In this document: piece by piece, positions 1 through 7,933 of the stretch
How positions within the stretch are numbered: position 1 is the stretch's first letter
Layout: the number at the start of each line of letters is the position of its first letter
Origin: JBHIEE01 sp046760445
GTDB lineage: Bacteria; Acidobacteriota; Aminicenantia; JdFR-78
DNA: 22,032 nucleotides
Assembly: GCA_046760445.1 (NCBI GenBank)
Contig: JBHIEE010000037.1
Span: 1 to 22,032 of the forward strand
Direction of reading: 5' to 3'
Position numbers and translations under genes: made by a program
Notes under the pieces: model-generated
Told to the model about the DNA's origin: nothing
The model's input: the letters and a program-made list of their open reading frames with translations, nothing else
The model's database searches: none

Positions 1-577
1 AATAGGCCATAATTGGAATATTAAAAAATCCATTTTTATCTAACATCTCTCTTATTGCCTTTACCCTTCCATCCATCATATCTGAAGGAGCAACCATATC
101 TGCACCTGCCTCTGTAAAGGATAGGGCAGACTTGGCTAAAAGCTCAAGAGTTTTATCATTATTTACATATTCGTTTTCTATAATTCCGCAGTGCCCATGA
201 CTAGTATATTCACACAGACACACATCAGCAATTAGAATAAGATCAGGCACTTCTTTTTTAATAGCTCTTAATGCTTTCTGAACAATACCACTTTCATCAT
301 AGGCTTCAGATCCTACTTCGTCCTTAGATTCAGGAATTCCAAACAGAATTACTGCTGGAATTCCTAATTTAAAAATCTCTTCACATTCTTTTATTAAAAG
401 ATCAATTGACCATTGATAATTTCCAGGCATTGAACTTATCTCAGCCTTAACATTTTTCCCAGGTCGGACAAAAAGCGGATAGATTAAGTCATTTAAAGAG
501 ATTTTGGTTTCTCTAACCATTCTTCTGAAATTCTCATTTTTTCTCAACCGCCTCATTCGATTTATTGGAAATCCCAT
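1..577 (-). CDS. hemB: Delta-aminolevulinic acid dehydratase (porphobilinogen synthase), partial at the C-terminus
   Basis: HemB condenses two 5-aminolevulinate molecules to porphobilinogen in the cytoplasm. I read this gene directly from the minus strand: it starts MGFPINRMRRLRK at 577 and stays open for 192 codons to the window edge, so the C-terminal part with the catalytic lysines is missing. Visible HemB hallmarks are LYPLFVRPG near residue 38, DVCLCEYTSHGHCG (three cysteines, the zinc-binding type rather than the Mg-only type) around 125, and APSDMMDGRV around 165. A GGAGGT ribosome site lies 4-5 nt before the ATG. It is the last visible gene of the tetrapyrrole operon, about 300 bp downstream of the radical SAM gene with a repeat copy between them. 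Identity is very secure; only the length is unknown. Confidence 0.96.
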   Translation of the reverse strand, partial: MGFPINRMRRLRKNENFRRMVRETKISLNDLIYPLFVRPGKNVKAEISSMPGNYQWSIDLLIKECEEIFKLGIPAVILFGIPESKDEVGSEAYDESGIVQKALRAIKKEVPDLILIADVCLCEYTSHGHCGIIENEYVNNDKTLELLAKSALSFTEAGADMVAPSDMMDGRVKAIREMLDKNGFFNIPIMAY

Positions 578-579
578 TC

Positions 580-642
580 TTACCTCCCTATAATCCATAG
601 CATTTTTAAGTTTGAAAACTCAATATTGATGAAGGCTTTCAT
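580..642 (-). other. Possible 20-codon leader ORF before hemB
   Basis: An ATG at 642 opens a 20-codon ORF starting MKAFINIEF whose TAA stop lies inside the hemB ribosome-binding site. A homologous 18-codon ORF starting MKAIIHIVF sits at the same place before the cobA-hemD gene. No well-spaced Shine-Dalgarno is present: GGAGG is about 17 nt upstream. The similarity may simply reflect duplicated non-coding DNA. Coding status is doubtful. Confidence 0.15.
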
Positions 643-820
643 GCTCTATTTTTGACTCCCCTCCACATAAAACTAAAATTACAAATACCAAGCACCAAAT
701 ATCAAATAAATTCCAAATCTCAATGACCAAATGACCAAAACAATCTTTTTTTGTTTCGGTCATTGGAATTTTGGTCATTGGAGCTTATTTGTAATTTGGA
801 TTTTGTGATTTGGAATTTTT
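604..820. repeat. Intergenic palindromic repeat copy 1 with extended flank
   Basis: This copy fills the gap between hemB and the radical SAM gene. The core (about 677-820) is an imperfect inverted repeat. Motifs such as CAATGACCAAATGACCAAAA (724-740 region) face GGAATTTTGGTCATTGG (765-781), and the copy ends in TTTGTGATTTGGAATTT. The hemB-proximal flank (604-670) also matches the flank of copy 3, so both copies belong to one duplicated unit of about 200 bp. No transposase is associated. Confidence 0.8.
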
Positions 821-878
821 ATACAAACCTTTAACATTTTCAACTCATCTTCTCTCTGTTAAAATCATTTGAAAATCC

Positions 879-2057
879 TCATCTTATTTCTTCATCTGTC
901 AGATAGCAAGCAGGATCTTCACTCCACACATCCCCTGTTTTGGCTTCTGCTCTAACTCTGAAATTGCCGTTACAGATATCGAGCCATTTGCACTTAGCAC
1001 ATCTTCCTTTTAAATACTGTTTTCTATATTTTAATTTTTTCATCAGAGGATCAGAAAGATCCAGCCATATTTCACTGAATTTCCTTTCCTTCACATTACC
1101 AAAAGAATAATGTCTCCAGAATTGATCGGCATGAATATCTCCGTTCCAGGAAATACATCCAATGCCATTCCCAGAGCTGTTTCCACCATTCATTTTTAAT
1201 AGTTCAAGAACATCATCTACTCTTGGATTCTTTTCTCTTTTCATTCTCAGATAGAGATAGACTCCATCAGCATGATTATCCACTGTTAGCACCTCGGTTT
1301 TTCGTCCTTTTTGGTGAAGTTCATAGGTTCTATCAATAATCAAATCTACAACTTTTCGGGTTTGTTCTTTGGAGAGATCTTCTTCGATTAATTTTGAGCC
1401 TCTTCCAGAATAAACCAAATGATAAAAACATATCCTTGGAATATTCTCTTCTTCCACGAGATTGAATATCTCAGGAATATCTCTCACATTTCTTTTATTT
1501 ATAGTAAATCTCAATCCCACTTTTATTCCAAGATCACTGCACTGTCGGATTCCTCTCAAAGCATTATCAAAAGCTCCTTTAACTCCTCTGAAACGATCAT
1601 TTGTTTCTCTCATCCCATCAAGACTCACACCCACATAAGACACTCCAATCTCTCTTAATTTCTGAGCGATTTCCTTGGTGATTAATGTTCCATTGGTAGA
1701 AATTACCACTCTCATCCCAAGTTCTTTAGCAAATTTTCCAAGCTCAAATATATCTTCTCTTGCCAGCGGTTCTCCTCCAGAAAAAAGAATAACTGGTACA
1801 CCAAAAGAAGCTAAATCCCTGAGAAGCTCTTTTCCTTGCTCAGTGGTCAGTTCCCCTTCATATCTTCTGTTATCTGACTGAGAATAGCAATGAATACAGT
1901 GAAGATTGCAGGTTTTGGTCATATTCCAAACTACCACTGGTTTTTTGTCTGAGGAAAACTGCAAGAGATTGGAAGGAAGACTCTTTGATTTACCTCCATA
2001 TCTTAAAACATCGGAAGATTCAATTGTCCCGCAATATAATTTAGAAATGCCTATCAT
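879..2057 (-). CDS. ahbC: Radical SAM/SPASM-type protein of the AhbC/NirJ family (probable 12,18-didecarboxysiroheme deacetylase)
   Basis: A cytoplasmic radical SAM enzyme of siroheme-dependent heme (AhbC) or heme d1 (NirJ) synthesis. The radical SAM signature C50-x3-C54-x2-C57 is followed by SGGEP (93-97). C-terminal cysteines C301, C353, C356, C362 and C384 would hold an auxiliary Fe-S cluster, and the ending DPACYLTDEEI is typical of the family. I start it at the ATG at 2057 (MIGISKLYCGT, a family-typical N-terminus) because GAGGT lies 5 nt upstream. The frame stays open to 2297, but those 80 extra codons read through a palindromic repeat and are not convincing protein. The resulting 392 aa is a normal family length. 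hemB, cobA-hemD, hemC and hemA next door support a tetrapyrrole role. AhbC is favoured over NirJ because only one such gene is seen and no cytochrome cd1 gene is visible; this choice is inference. Confidence 0.85.
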   Translation of the reverse strand: MIGISKLYCGTIESSDVLRYGGKSKSLPSNLLQFSSDKKPVVVWNMTKTCNLHCIHCYSQSDNRRYEGELTTEQGKELLRDLASFGVPVILFSGGEPLAREDIFELGKFAKELGMRVVISTNGTLITKEIAQKLREIGVSYVGVSLDGMRETNDRFRGVKGAFDNALRGIRQCSDLGIKVGLRFTINKRNVRDIPEIFNLVEEENIPRICFYHLVYSGRGSKLIEEDLSKEQTRKVVDLIIDRTYELHQKGRKTEVLTVDNHADGVYLYLRMKREKNPRVDDVLELLKMNGGNSSGNGIGCISWNGDIHADQFWRHYSFGNVKERKFSEIWLDLSDPLMKKLKYRKQYLKGRCAKCKWLDICNGNFRVRAEAKTGDVWSEDPACYLTDEEIR

Positions 2058-2116
2058 TTTTGACCTCGATAATAATCCAAGTATTGTCAAATTTAACCAC
2101 AGAAACCACCTTGATA

Positions 2117-2255
2117 AATCACAAATCCCAAGCACCAAAACCCAAACAATATCCAATGACCAAATACCAAATGACCATCCCGAGCACTCGGGATGAATTT
2201 TGAACATTGGAATTTGGTCCCGAGTATTCGGGATGGAATTTGTGATTTGGAATTT
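2117..2255. repeat. Intergenic palindromic repeat copy 2 (TCCCGAG..CTCGGGA type)
   Basis: This copy lies between ahbC and cobA-hemD. Outer arms AAATCACAAATCCCAAG and TTTGTGATTTGGAATTT enclose two short perfect palindromes, ATCCCGAGCACTCGGGAT (2177-2194) and TCCCGAGTATTCGGGA (2218-2233). It is open in the ahbC frame, which creates the false N-terminal extension. The flank AACCACAGAAACCACCTT matches the flank of copy 5 (near 11256). Confidence 0.8.
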
Positions 2256-2304
2256 CTCATTCATCTGTGTTTCCTGTAGTTTCATAATTTCCTTCATATC
2301 ATTT

Positions 2305-3807
2305 TTAACCTTGATAATATTTTAAAATAGCTTTTACCAGTCCAGGAATAGTATGTTCCTCTGCTTCTACATCAGGAGAAAATCCTAATTCCATAATTGT
2401 CCTTGAAGTAATAGGGCCAATGCTCGCTATTTTAAATTTTTTTGAGCCTTGATAAATATTAAAAAAATTTCTTACTGTTGAAGAGCTGGTAAAGGTAACC
2501 CAGTCAACCTCACCTCGTTCGAAAATCTCCATAATCTCTGAAGATTTTGAATCTTCAGGAAGTGTTCTGTATCCAACTACAGAGGTGACATTTGCTCCAG
2601 AATTAATAAGTTCTTTTTCTATATAATCCCTTGCCTCATCTGCTCGAATTAGGAGAATATTTTTATTTTTGACATCATTTTTCTTGACGAACTCTTCAGT
2701 AAAACATTCAGCAACATATTTTGAAGGCTGAAAATCAACTTTTAAATAAAAGGATTCAATTTCATTCTTTGTGGCGGGACCAATGCAAGCTATTTTTATG
2801 CCAGATAACTCTCTTATATCTTTTAAAGAGAAAAATCTCTTAAAAAAAGATTTCACGCCATTCACACTGGTAAAAATAAGCCACTCAAATTTTTTAATCT
2901 GATTTATCACTTCATCTAATGAGTTTGATTTTTCAGGATATTCAAATTTTATAGTCGGAACCTCAATTGCTTCAGCTCCATATTCCTCTAACAAATCAAC
3001 TAATTTACTGGCTTGAGTTCTACTCCTTGTAACGATAATCTTTTTCCCGAATAATGGCTTAGATTCAAACCAGTTTAATTTCTCTCTCAGTTTTACTACT
3101 TCTCCAATAATTATCAAAGCTGGAGGCTTTATTTCCTCTTTTTCAGCAATCTGAACTATATCTTTCAGCATAGCGGTAATTACTTTCTGTTCAGGGAGAG
3201 TTCCCCATCTTACTATCGCAACCGGAGTATTTTTATCTCTTCCATATTTTATAAGGTTATCAACAATATTTTTTAAATTTTTTACACCCATAAAAAATAT
3301 TAAGGTACCTATGCCAGTGGAAATTTTTGACCACTCAATATGAGATTCATCCTTTAAAGGTGTTTCATGGCCAGTAATAAAAGCCACCGTTGAAGTAATT
3401 CCTCGGTGAGTTACTGGAATTCCAGCACAAACAGGCACAGCTGTTGCAGCTGTAATCCCTGGGATTATTTCGAATTTTACCCCACTTTCAGATAGAGCAA
3501 GTGCTTCCTCTCCACCTCTTCCGAATATGAAAGGGTCTCCCCCTTTTAACCTAACTACAACTTTACCCTTTTTAGCTTTTTCTATTAAAAACTTATTAAT
3601 CAACTCCTGATCAAGAGTATGTTGTCCTGATTCCTTTCCTACATAAATAACTTCTGCTCCATTTTTTACATTTCTCAACAATTTTTTATTTACCAAATTA
3701 TCATAAACTACCACATCAGCTCTTTTTAAATATTTCAATCCCTTGACTGAAATTAATTCCGGATCTCCTGGCCCAGCTCCAATTAAATAAACTTTCCCCT
3801 CAGCCAT
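2305..3807 (-). CDS. cobA-hemD: Uroporphyrinogen-III C-methyltransferase / uroporphyrinogen-III synthase fusion
   Basis: A 500-aa bifunctional enzyme. Residues ~1-245 are the SUMT (CobA) methylase that makes precorrin-2 from uroporphyrinogen III, with GAGPGDPELI near residue 10, VRLKGGDPFIFGRGGEE near 83 and PGITAATA near 120. Residues ~252-500 are the HemD synthase that cyclises hydroxymethylbilane, starting GKKIIVTRSRTQA with a late FTSSSTVRNF motif. The order CobA then HemD is the common fused arrangement in anaerobes. The start is supported by AGAGGT 6 nt upstream. It follows hemC across a 146-bp gap holding repeat copy 3, and its products feed the Met8-like enzyme and AhbC encoded in the same operon. 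The identity of both halves is clear. Confidence 0.95.
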   Translation of the reverse strand: MAEGKVYLIGAGPGDPELISVKGLKYLKRADVVVYDNLVNKKLLRNVKNGAEVIYVGKESGQHTLDQELINKFLIEKAKKGKVVVRLKGGDPFIFGRGGEEALALSESGVKFEIIPGITAATAVPVCAGIPVTHRGITSTVAFITGHETPLKDESHIEWSKISTGIGTLIFFMGVKNLKNIVDNLIKYGRDKNTPVAIVRWGTLPEQKVITAMLKDIVQIAEKEEIKPPALIIIGEVVKLREKLNWFESKPLFGKKIIVTRSRTQASKLVDLLEEYGAEAIEVPTIKFEYPEKSNSLDEVINQIKKFEWLIFTSVNGVKSFFKRFFSLKDIRELSGIKIACIGPATKNEIESFYLKVDFQPSKYVAECFTEEFVKKNDVKNKNILLIRADEARDYIEKELINSGANVTSVVGYRTLPEDSKSSEIMEIFERGEVDWVTFTSSSTVRNFFNIYQGSKKFKIASIGPITSRTIMELGFSPDVEAEEHTIPGLVKAILKYYQG

Positions 3808-3856
3808 ATCTAAACCTCTTTAAGTTTAAAAACACAATGTGAATAATAGCTTTCAT
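3800..3856 (-). other. Possible 18-codon leader ORF overlapping the cobA-hemD start
   Basis: An ATG at 3856 opens an 18-codon ORF (MKAIIHIVFLNLK...) whose TGA overlaps the first codons of cobA-hemD, an arrangement that could couple translation. It matches the 20-codon ORF upstream of hemB in position and partly in sequence. The Shine-Dalgarno spacing is poor (GGAGG about 19 nt upstream), and the matching DNA is part of a duplicated repeat flank, so coding is unproven. Confidence 0.15.
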
Positions 3857-4003
3857 ACTCTTTTTTTCGACTTCACCTCCAAATAAGTTAAAATTCCAAA
3901 TTCCAATGACCAAATAACCAAAATAATCTCTTTTTGTTTCGGTCATTGGAATTTTAGTCATTGGAACTTATTTGTAATTTGGAATTTGTGATTTGGGATT
4001 TTA
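3818..4003. repeat. Intergenic palindromic repeat copy 3 with extended flank, reaching into hemC
   Basis: Same family and layout as copy 1. The core is about 3888-4003, with CCAATGACCAAATAACCAAAA facing GGTCATTGGAATTTTAGTCATT, then TTTGTGATTTGGGATTT. The flank 3818-3885 matches 604-670. The right ~50 bp lies inside the hemC reading frame and encodes its C-terminal tail and stop codon. Confidence 0.8.
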
Positions 4004-4913
4004 AATCTTGTAATATTTCCTTCCCTCCAGAGTTTAAAATTTCTTCAGCTAATTTAATCCCAATTAATCCAGCTTCTTCAGATTTTCCTTGTACTTTCTT
4101 TCTTATAATTCGTGTTCCATCTAAATTAGAAATCATACCTTCAAGAGTTAAAATATTATTATTAATAAATCCATACGCTCCAACTGGAATTTGACAACCT
4201 CCATGTAATCTTTTCATAAAGCTTCTTTCAGCACTAATCACTTGACAGGATTCTTTATGATTCAAATCCTTCACTATATTGTAAACCTCTTCATCGTTTT
4301 TCCTTATCTCAACTGCTAAAGCTCCTTGCCCTATAGCTGGGAGCACAATTTCAAAAGAAATCATTTCAGAAATTAAATCTTCAAAACCTAATCTTTTAAC
4401 TCCTGCGTAAGCAATGACAATTCCGTCAAGATCCGTAGTGTTGAGTTTTCTTATCCTCGTATCAAGATTTCCTCTTAAATCAACGATTATTAAGTCATTT
4501 CTAAAGTTTAAAAGCTGTGATTTTCTTCTCAAACTGCTTGTTCCTATTTTAGCACCTTTTGGTAAATCTTTAAGAGTTTTTTTCTCTTTAGAAATTAAAA
4601 CATCATTGGGAGTTTCTCTTTTGGTGACTGCGCCTATCTCTAATTCTTCAGGAATTTCTGTGGGTAAATCTTTTAGGCTGTGAACAGCAATATCAATTTT
4701 TTTATTTATTAATGCCTCTTCGATCTCCTTAGTGAAGAATCCTTTATCAGATTGCTCAAATAATCTCACATTAAAAAATTTATCTCCAGTAGTCTTTATT
4801 GGTACAGTCTCACATTCTATATCTTTAAAAATATTTTCAATTTTCTCTTTTATCCAATTTGCCTGCCATAAAGCTAACTTACTTCCTCTCGTGCCTATCC
4901 TAAATTTCTTCAT
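3954..4913 (-). CDS. hemC: Hydroxymethylbilane synthase (porphobilinogen deaminase)
   Basis: HemC links four porphobilinogens into hydroxymethylbilane using a covalent dipyrromethane cofactor. The start IGTRGSKLALWQAN is diagnostic, HSLKD (78-82) carries the catalytic aspartate, the GTSSLRR region (124-130) binds substrate, and C240 in HGGCQIPVG is the cofactor attachment cysteine. The start overlaps the end of hemA by 14 nt, suggesting translational coupling. At 319 aa it is slightly long. From about residue 305 the tail (KSQITNSKLQISSND) is encoded by the intergenic repeat, so the repeat seems to have replaced or extended the natural C-terminus. Function should be unaffected, since the last catalytic feature lies far upstream. 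Confidence 0.96.
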   Translation of the reverse strand: MKKFRIGTRGSKLALWQANWIKEKIENIFKDIECETVPIKTTGDKFFNVRLFEQSDKGFFTKEIEEALINKKIDIAVHSLKDLPTEIPEELEIGAVTKRETPNDVLISKEKKTLKDLPKGAKIGTSSLRRKSQLLNFRNDLIIVDLRGNLDTRIRKLNTTDLDGIVIAYAGVKRLGFEDLISEMISFEIVLPAIGQGALAVEIRKNDEEVYNIVKDLNHKESCQVISAERSFMKRLHGGCQIPVGAYGFINNNILTLEGMISNLDGTRIIRKKVQGKSEEAGLIGIKLAEEILNSGGKEILQDLKSQITNSKLQISSND

Positions 4914-6183
4914 TCTCTAAATATTCCTCTAAATTAAAAATTTCTCTAACAGTATCCAATCTCAATAATCCCATTTGAGAGTCTTCGTTAAATTCTTTTA
5001 TTTTTATCAAGGTAACATGGAGTAATTTATTCATCATACTTTTAGTCAATAAATCAAGATTCCCCCAGTCTTCCTCTTTAAAATATTTTTTGTTCTTTTT
5101 CAATTCAGAAATTCTAATATCTTCTATTTTCTTCTGAAGACTCTTAATGATTGGGGTTATTTTCAAAGATCTATACCACTGAAAAAATTTTTCAATTTCT
5201 TCTTCAATAATGGTAAGAACTTTTGGTATTTCACTTTTTCTTTTCTCCAAGTTCTTATCCACAATTTTCTGAAGATCATCAATATAGTGAAGAAAAACAT
5301 TATAAATCTTGTTTATCTTTGGGTCGAAATCTCGCGGAACAGAAATATCTATGATAAATAAAGGACGGTGATTTCTTAAATTCATAATTTTTTTCATATA
5401 ATCGGCAGTAATTATATATTCCTGAGAGCTAGTAGAGCTTACAATCACATCAACTTTTTTAAATATCTCCTCCATATTTTTAAAGGGAGCTGCTTTGGCA
5501 TTTAATTTCTCAGCTAAGACTTCTGCTCTTTTAAATGTTCGATTGGTTATATATAATTCGCCTATCTCTTTTTCTTTTAAATGTTGAGCAGTTAACTCTC
5601 CTGTTTCTCCAGCTCCAATTAATAGGGCAGAATGTTTTGTTAAATCTTTAAATATTTTTTGAGCCAACTCAGTAACTGCACTACTCACTGAGACAGCTCC
5701 TATCCCTATTTCAGTTTCAGCTCTTGCCTTTTTCCCTACTCTAAATGTCCAATGGAGAAGCTTATTTAAAATTATTCCATTGGCTTTAGCTTCGCAGGAT
5801 AAGGTATAAGCTTCTTTTACCTGTCTAAGAATCTGACTTTCGCCCACTATCATTGAATCCAGTCCAGATGCTACTTTAAACAAATGCCTTACCGTATCTT
5901 CTGACTTAAAGGTGTAAAAATACTGGTTATTGGTAGGAATATTTATTTTCTTAAAATTACTTATAAAATTTTTAATGTATTTTTCTCCATTTATTTTGTC
6001 AGTATTCACCCAAACGTAAAATTCAGTTCTATTACAGGTGGAAAGAATAAGACTTTCCTTTAAATTCTTTTCTTTTTTTATTTCTTTTAATGCATTTAAA
6101 ATTTCAGATTGAGAAAAAGAAATCTTCTCCCTGAATTCAATGGGAGCTGTTTTATGATTCAATCCAGTAACAATCAAATCCAT
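4900..6183 (-). CDS. hemA: Glutamyl-tRNA reductase
   Basis: The first committed enzyme of C5-pathway tetrapyrrole synthesis, reducing glutamyl-tRNA to glutamate-1-semialdehyde with NADPH. The N-terminal domain starts LIVTGLNHKTAP and has the catalytic cysteine C50 in LSTCNRTEFYV. The nucleotide-binding domain has LLIGAGETGELTAQHL near residue 187 with ITNRT after it, and the C-terminal part (~310-427) is the helical dimerisation region. 427 aa is normal. It overlaps the Met8-like gene by 10 nt upstream and hemC by 14 nt downstream. The partner hemL (aminomutase) is not in the window. Confidence 0.97.
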   Translation of the reverse strand: MDLIVTGLNHKTAPIEFREKISFSQSEILNALKEIKKEKNLKESLILSTCNRTEFYVWVNTDKINGEKYIKNFISNFKKINIPTNNQYFYTFKSEDTVRHLFKVASGLDSMIVGESQILRQVKEAYTLSCEAKANGIILNKLLHWTFRVGKKARAETEIGIGAVSVSSAVTELAQKIFKDLTKHSALLIGAGETGELTAQHLKEKEIGELYITNRTFKRAEVLAEKLNAKAAPFKNMEEIFKKVDVIVSSTSSQEYIITADYMKKIMNLRNHRPLFIIDISVPRDFDPKINKIYNVFLHYIDDLQKIVDKNLEKRKSEIPKVLTIIEEEIEKFFQWYRSLKITPIIKSLQKKIEDIRISELKKNKKYFKEEDWGNLDLLTKSMMNKLLHVTLIKIKEFNEDSQMGLLRLDTVREIFNLEEYLENEEI

Positions 6184-6800
6184 TTATTAATCTCTTTTTT
6201 AATTTCTTTCTTATTCTTATCCTTTAAAGAAGATAAAGATTGAGAATTAACTATTTTGAAAAGTATCTTCCTTCTCTTTCTTTCATCAGGAAATTTCACC
6301 TTGATCTTTTTTCTTAATGAGCCAAGAAGATTTAAAAATAAAGCTACTTCTTTTCCGTAAAAATTGGATAACTCTTCCCTTATTTTCCTTGCCAAAGCAG
6401 GACTTTTGCCATTAGTTGAAATGGCAATTTTTAAATCACCCTGAGTGTAAGTGGAAGGAACATAAAAGTCGCAGTTGGAAGGGTCATCAATAATATTGCA
6501 AAGAATCTTCTTCTTCTTGGCTTCTTTAACTATAATTTTATTTATTTCTTTTGAATCTGTGGCACCAAATATAAGAAAATATTTATCTAAATCACCTTCT
6601 TTATATCTTCTTTTTATAACTTCAATAGAACCATTTTCAACCAGCTCTTTTAATTCTTTAGTCAATTTTGGACTGATGACTGTAACTTTAGCCTTTGCCT
6701 CTAGCAAAGTTTTAACTTTTCGAGTAGCAGTCTTTCCTCCTCCAATAACCGCACATCTTTTTTTATCCAGCTTTAAGAAAATAGGATACAGAGTATTCAA
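6174..6800 (-). CDS. Precorrin-2 dehydrogenase / sirohydrochlorin ferrochelatase-like protein (Met8/CysG N-terminal type)
   Basis: A 208-aa NAD-dependent enzyme that oxidises precorrin-2 to sirohydrochlorin and, in Met8/CysG-type members, may insert iron. The Rossmann motif CAVIGGGKTATRK starts near residue 16, followed by KVTVISP. NIIDDPSNCDFYVP near residue 100 holds the conserved DD pair (one is the proposed catalytic Asp), and ISTNGKSPALARKIREEL is the family's substrate-site helix. Whether it also chelates iron, like Met8p, or only dehydrogenates, like SirC, cannot be told. It sits between the CcsA/HemX-like gene (12-nt gap) and hemA (10-nt overlap). It uses the precorrin-2 made by the CobA half of the downstream fusion. 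Confidence 0.9.
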   Translation of the reverse strand: MNTLYPIFLKLDKKRCAVIGGGKTATRKVKTLLEAKAKVTVISPKLTKELKELVENGSIEVIKRRYKEGDLDKYFLIFGATDSKEINKIIVKEAKKKKILCNIIDDPSNCDFYVPSTYTQGDLKIAISTNGKSPALARKIREELSNFYGKEVALFLNLLGSLRKKIKVKFPDERKRRKILFKIVNSQSLSSLKDKNKKEIKKEINKWI

Positions 6801-6812
6801 TTTCTTCTCTCC

Positions 6813-7640
6813 TCAATAAAATATGTGAAATGTAGTTAAAAAAATGTTTACAATAACCATTGAAAAAATAATGACCATAAAACCGAAAAAAGATAGATAA
6901 GAAGTTATTATCCCTCCCCTTCCAAAAAATCTCTTTATTACACAACTAATTCCAAATATAATCCAAGTAAAAATTGCGACGATTATCTTGGGATCAAAAA
7001 TCGACTTCTGGTGAATCACTTTAAAAAGCCATATTCCACCGGCGATAAGAGAAAGTGTCAGGAAAAAGAATCCAATATAGGAAGCTTTATAATTCATCTC
7101 ATCTAATGTTTCTAAAGAGGGAAGTCTTTTATAAATTATTCCAAAATGTTTGGATTTTATATCATAAAAAAGCATCAAATACATAATTCCATAAAGGGCC
7201 GCTATACTGAAAGCTGAGTAACCGAAGGCAGCAGTTCCTGAATGAATCACCACATAGGCGCTGCGTAAGATAGGCTCTATCTCAGAAGAATAAGTTATAT
7301 TTGCTGAAGATAAAGTTTGAAAGAGGAATACTATAATAAGAACAAAAAAACCAGTGGACTTTACTCCAATTTTATATTCGATATAAAAATAAACGAGAAT
7401 TACGGCTAAAGCTAAAATTGATAATAATTCAAATATAGAGGCAATTGGAAAATGTTTAAAAGTTATGCTTCTTAAAATAGTATAAATGATGTGAAATGAG
7501 ATTGAGATAGACAATAAAGGTCTTAAAACTTTCTCAAAAAAAGGGTCATCTTTAAAAAAATAAAGTCCGTAATTAATGGTTACTACAATATAAAAAATCG
7601 GCAAAAGAGTATTTAGTAATTTGATGGCAAATATTGTCAT
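6813..7640 (-). CDS. CcsA/HemX-like cytochrome c assembly-family membrane protein
   Basis: A 275-aa inner-membrane protein with about eight hydrophobic segments and no signal peptide, and the first gene of the tetrapyrrole operon. VIHSGTAAFGYSAFSIAALYG near residue 131 matches the conserved histidine helix of the CcsA/CytC_asm family. The region equivalent to the tryptophan-rich WWD heme-handling loop reads FKVIHQKSIFDPK, retaining DPK but losing the tryptophans. That degeneration and its place next to hemA fit the HemX subgroup, which in Bacillus affects HemA level, better than a true cytochrome c synthetase. AAAGGA lies about 8 nt before the ATG. Fold assignment is firm; the precise role is inference. 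Confidence 0.75.
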   Translation of the reverse strand: MTIFAIKLLNTLLPIFYIVVTINYGLYFFKDDPFFEKVLRPLLSISISFHIIYTILRSITFKHFPIASIFELLSILALAVILVYFYIEYKIGVKSTGFFVLIIVFLFQTLSSANITYSSEIEPILRSAYVVIHSGTAAFGYSAFSIAALYGIMYLMLFYDIKSKHFGIIYKRLPSLETLDEMNYKASYIGFFFLTLSLIAGGIWLFKVIHQKSIFDPKIIVAIFTWIIFGISCVIKRFFGRGGIITSYLSFFGFMVIIFSMVIVNIFLTTFHIFY

Positions 7641-7687
7641 AATAATATTCCTTTAATATCTGTAAAACATGCCTCACTTCGTTTGGC

Positions 7688-7900
7688 AAAATCCCAAATT
7701 ACATCCCGAGTACTCGGGACCAAATTCCAATGTTCAAAATTCATCCCGTTTATCCCGATTTTTCGGGGAGCACTCGAGATGGTCATTTGATATTTGCCCT
7801 CGTCCTGAGGCCTCGGGCCGAAGGGGTTATTAGATATTGTTTGAGATTTGGTGTTTGGTGCTTGGAATTTCTGCTTAGGAATTTTGAAATTCCGAAGCAG
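7688..7900. repeat. Intergenic palindromic repeat copy 4
   Basis: Same family as copy 2, longer and more complex. It contains the perfect palindrome TCCCGAGTACTCGGGA (7704-7719), a second CCCGA/TCGGG pair (7753-7767), the block CGTCCTGAGGCCTCGGGCC (7800-7818, also in copy 5), and a terminal hairpin at 7871-7900 (CTGCTT.GGAATTT pairing with AAATTCC.AAGCAG). It occupies the untranslated leader between the putative operon promoter (7934-7960) and the first gene. The rest of the gap 7641-8129 holds two promoter-like sites listed separately and otherwise nothing I recognise. Confidence 0.75.
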
Positions 7901-7933
7901 TAGAATATTTATAAAATACATCACACTAAACAT

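Noticed and set aside
1419..2196. Several plus-strand ORFs of 68-96 codons inside ahbC
   Set aside because: They lie antisense to a well-conserved radical SAM gene and have no ribosome sites or family features.
6763..6945. A 60-codon minus-strand ORF across the junction of the Met8-like and CcsA/HemX-like genes
   Set aside because: It overlaps two clear genes out of frame and shows no family features.
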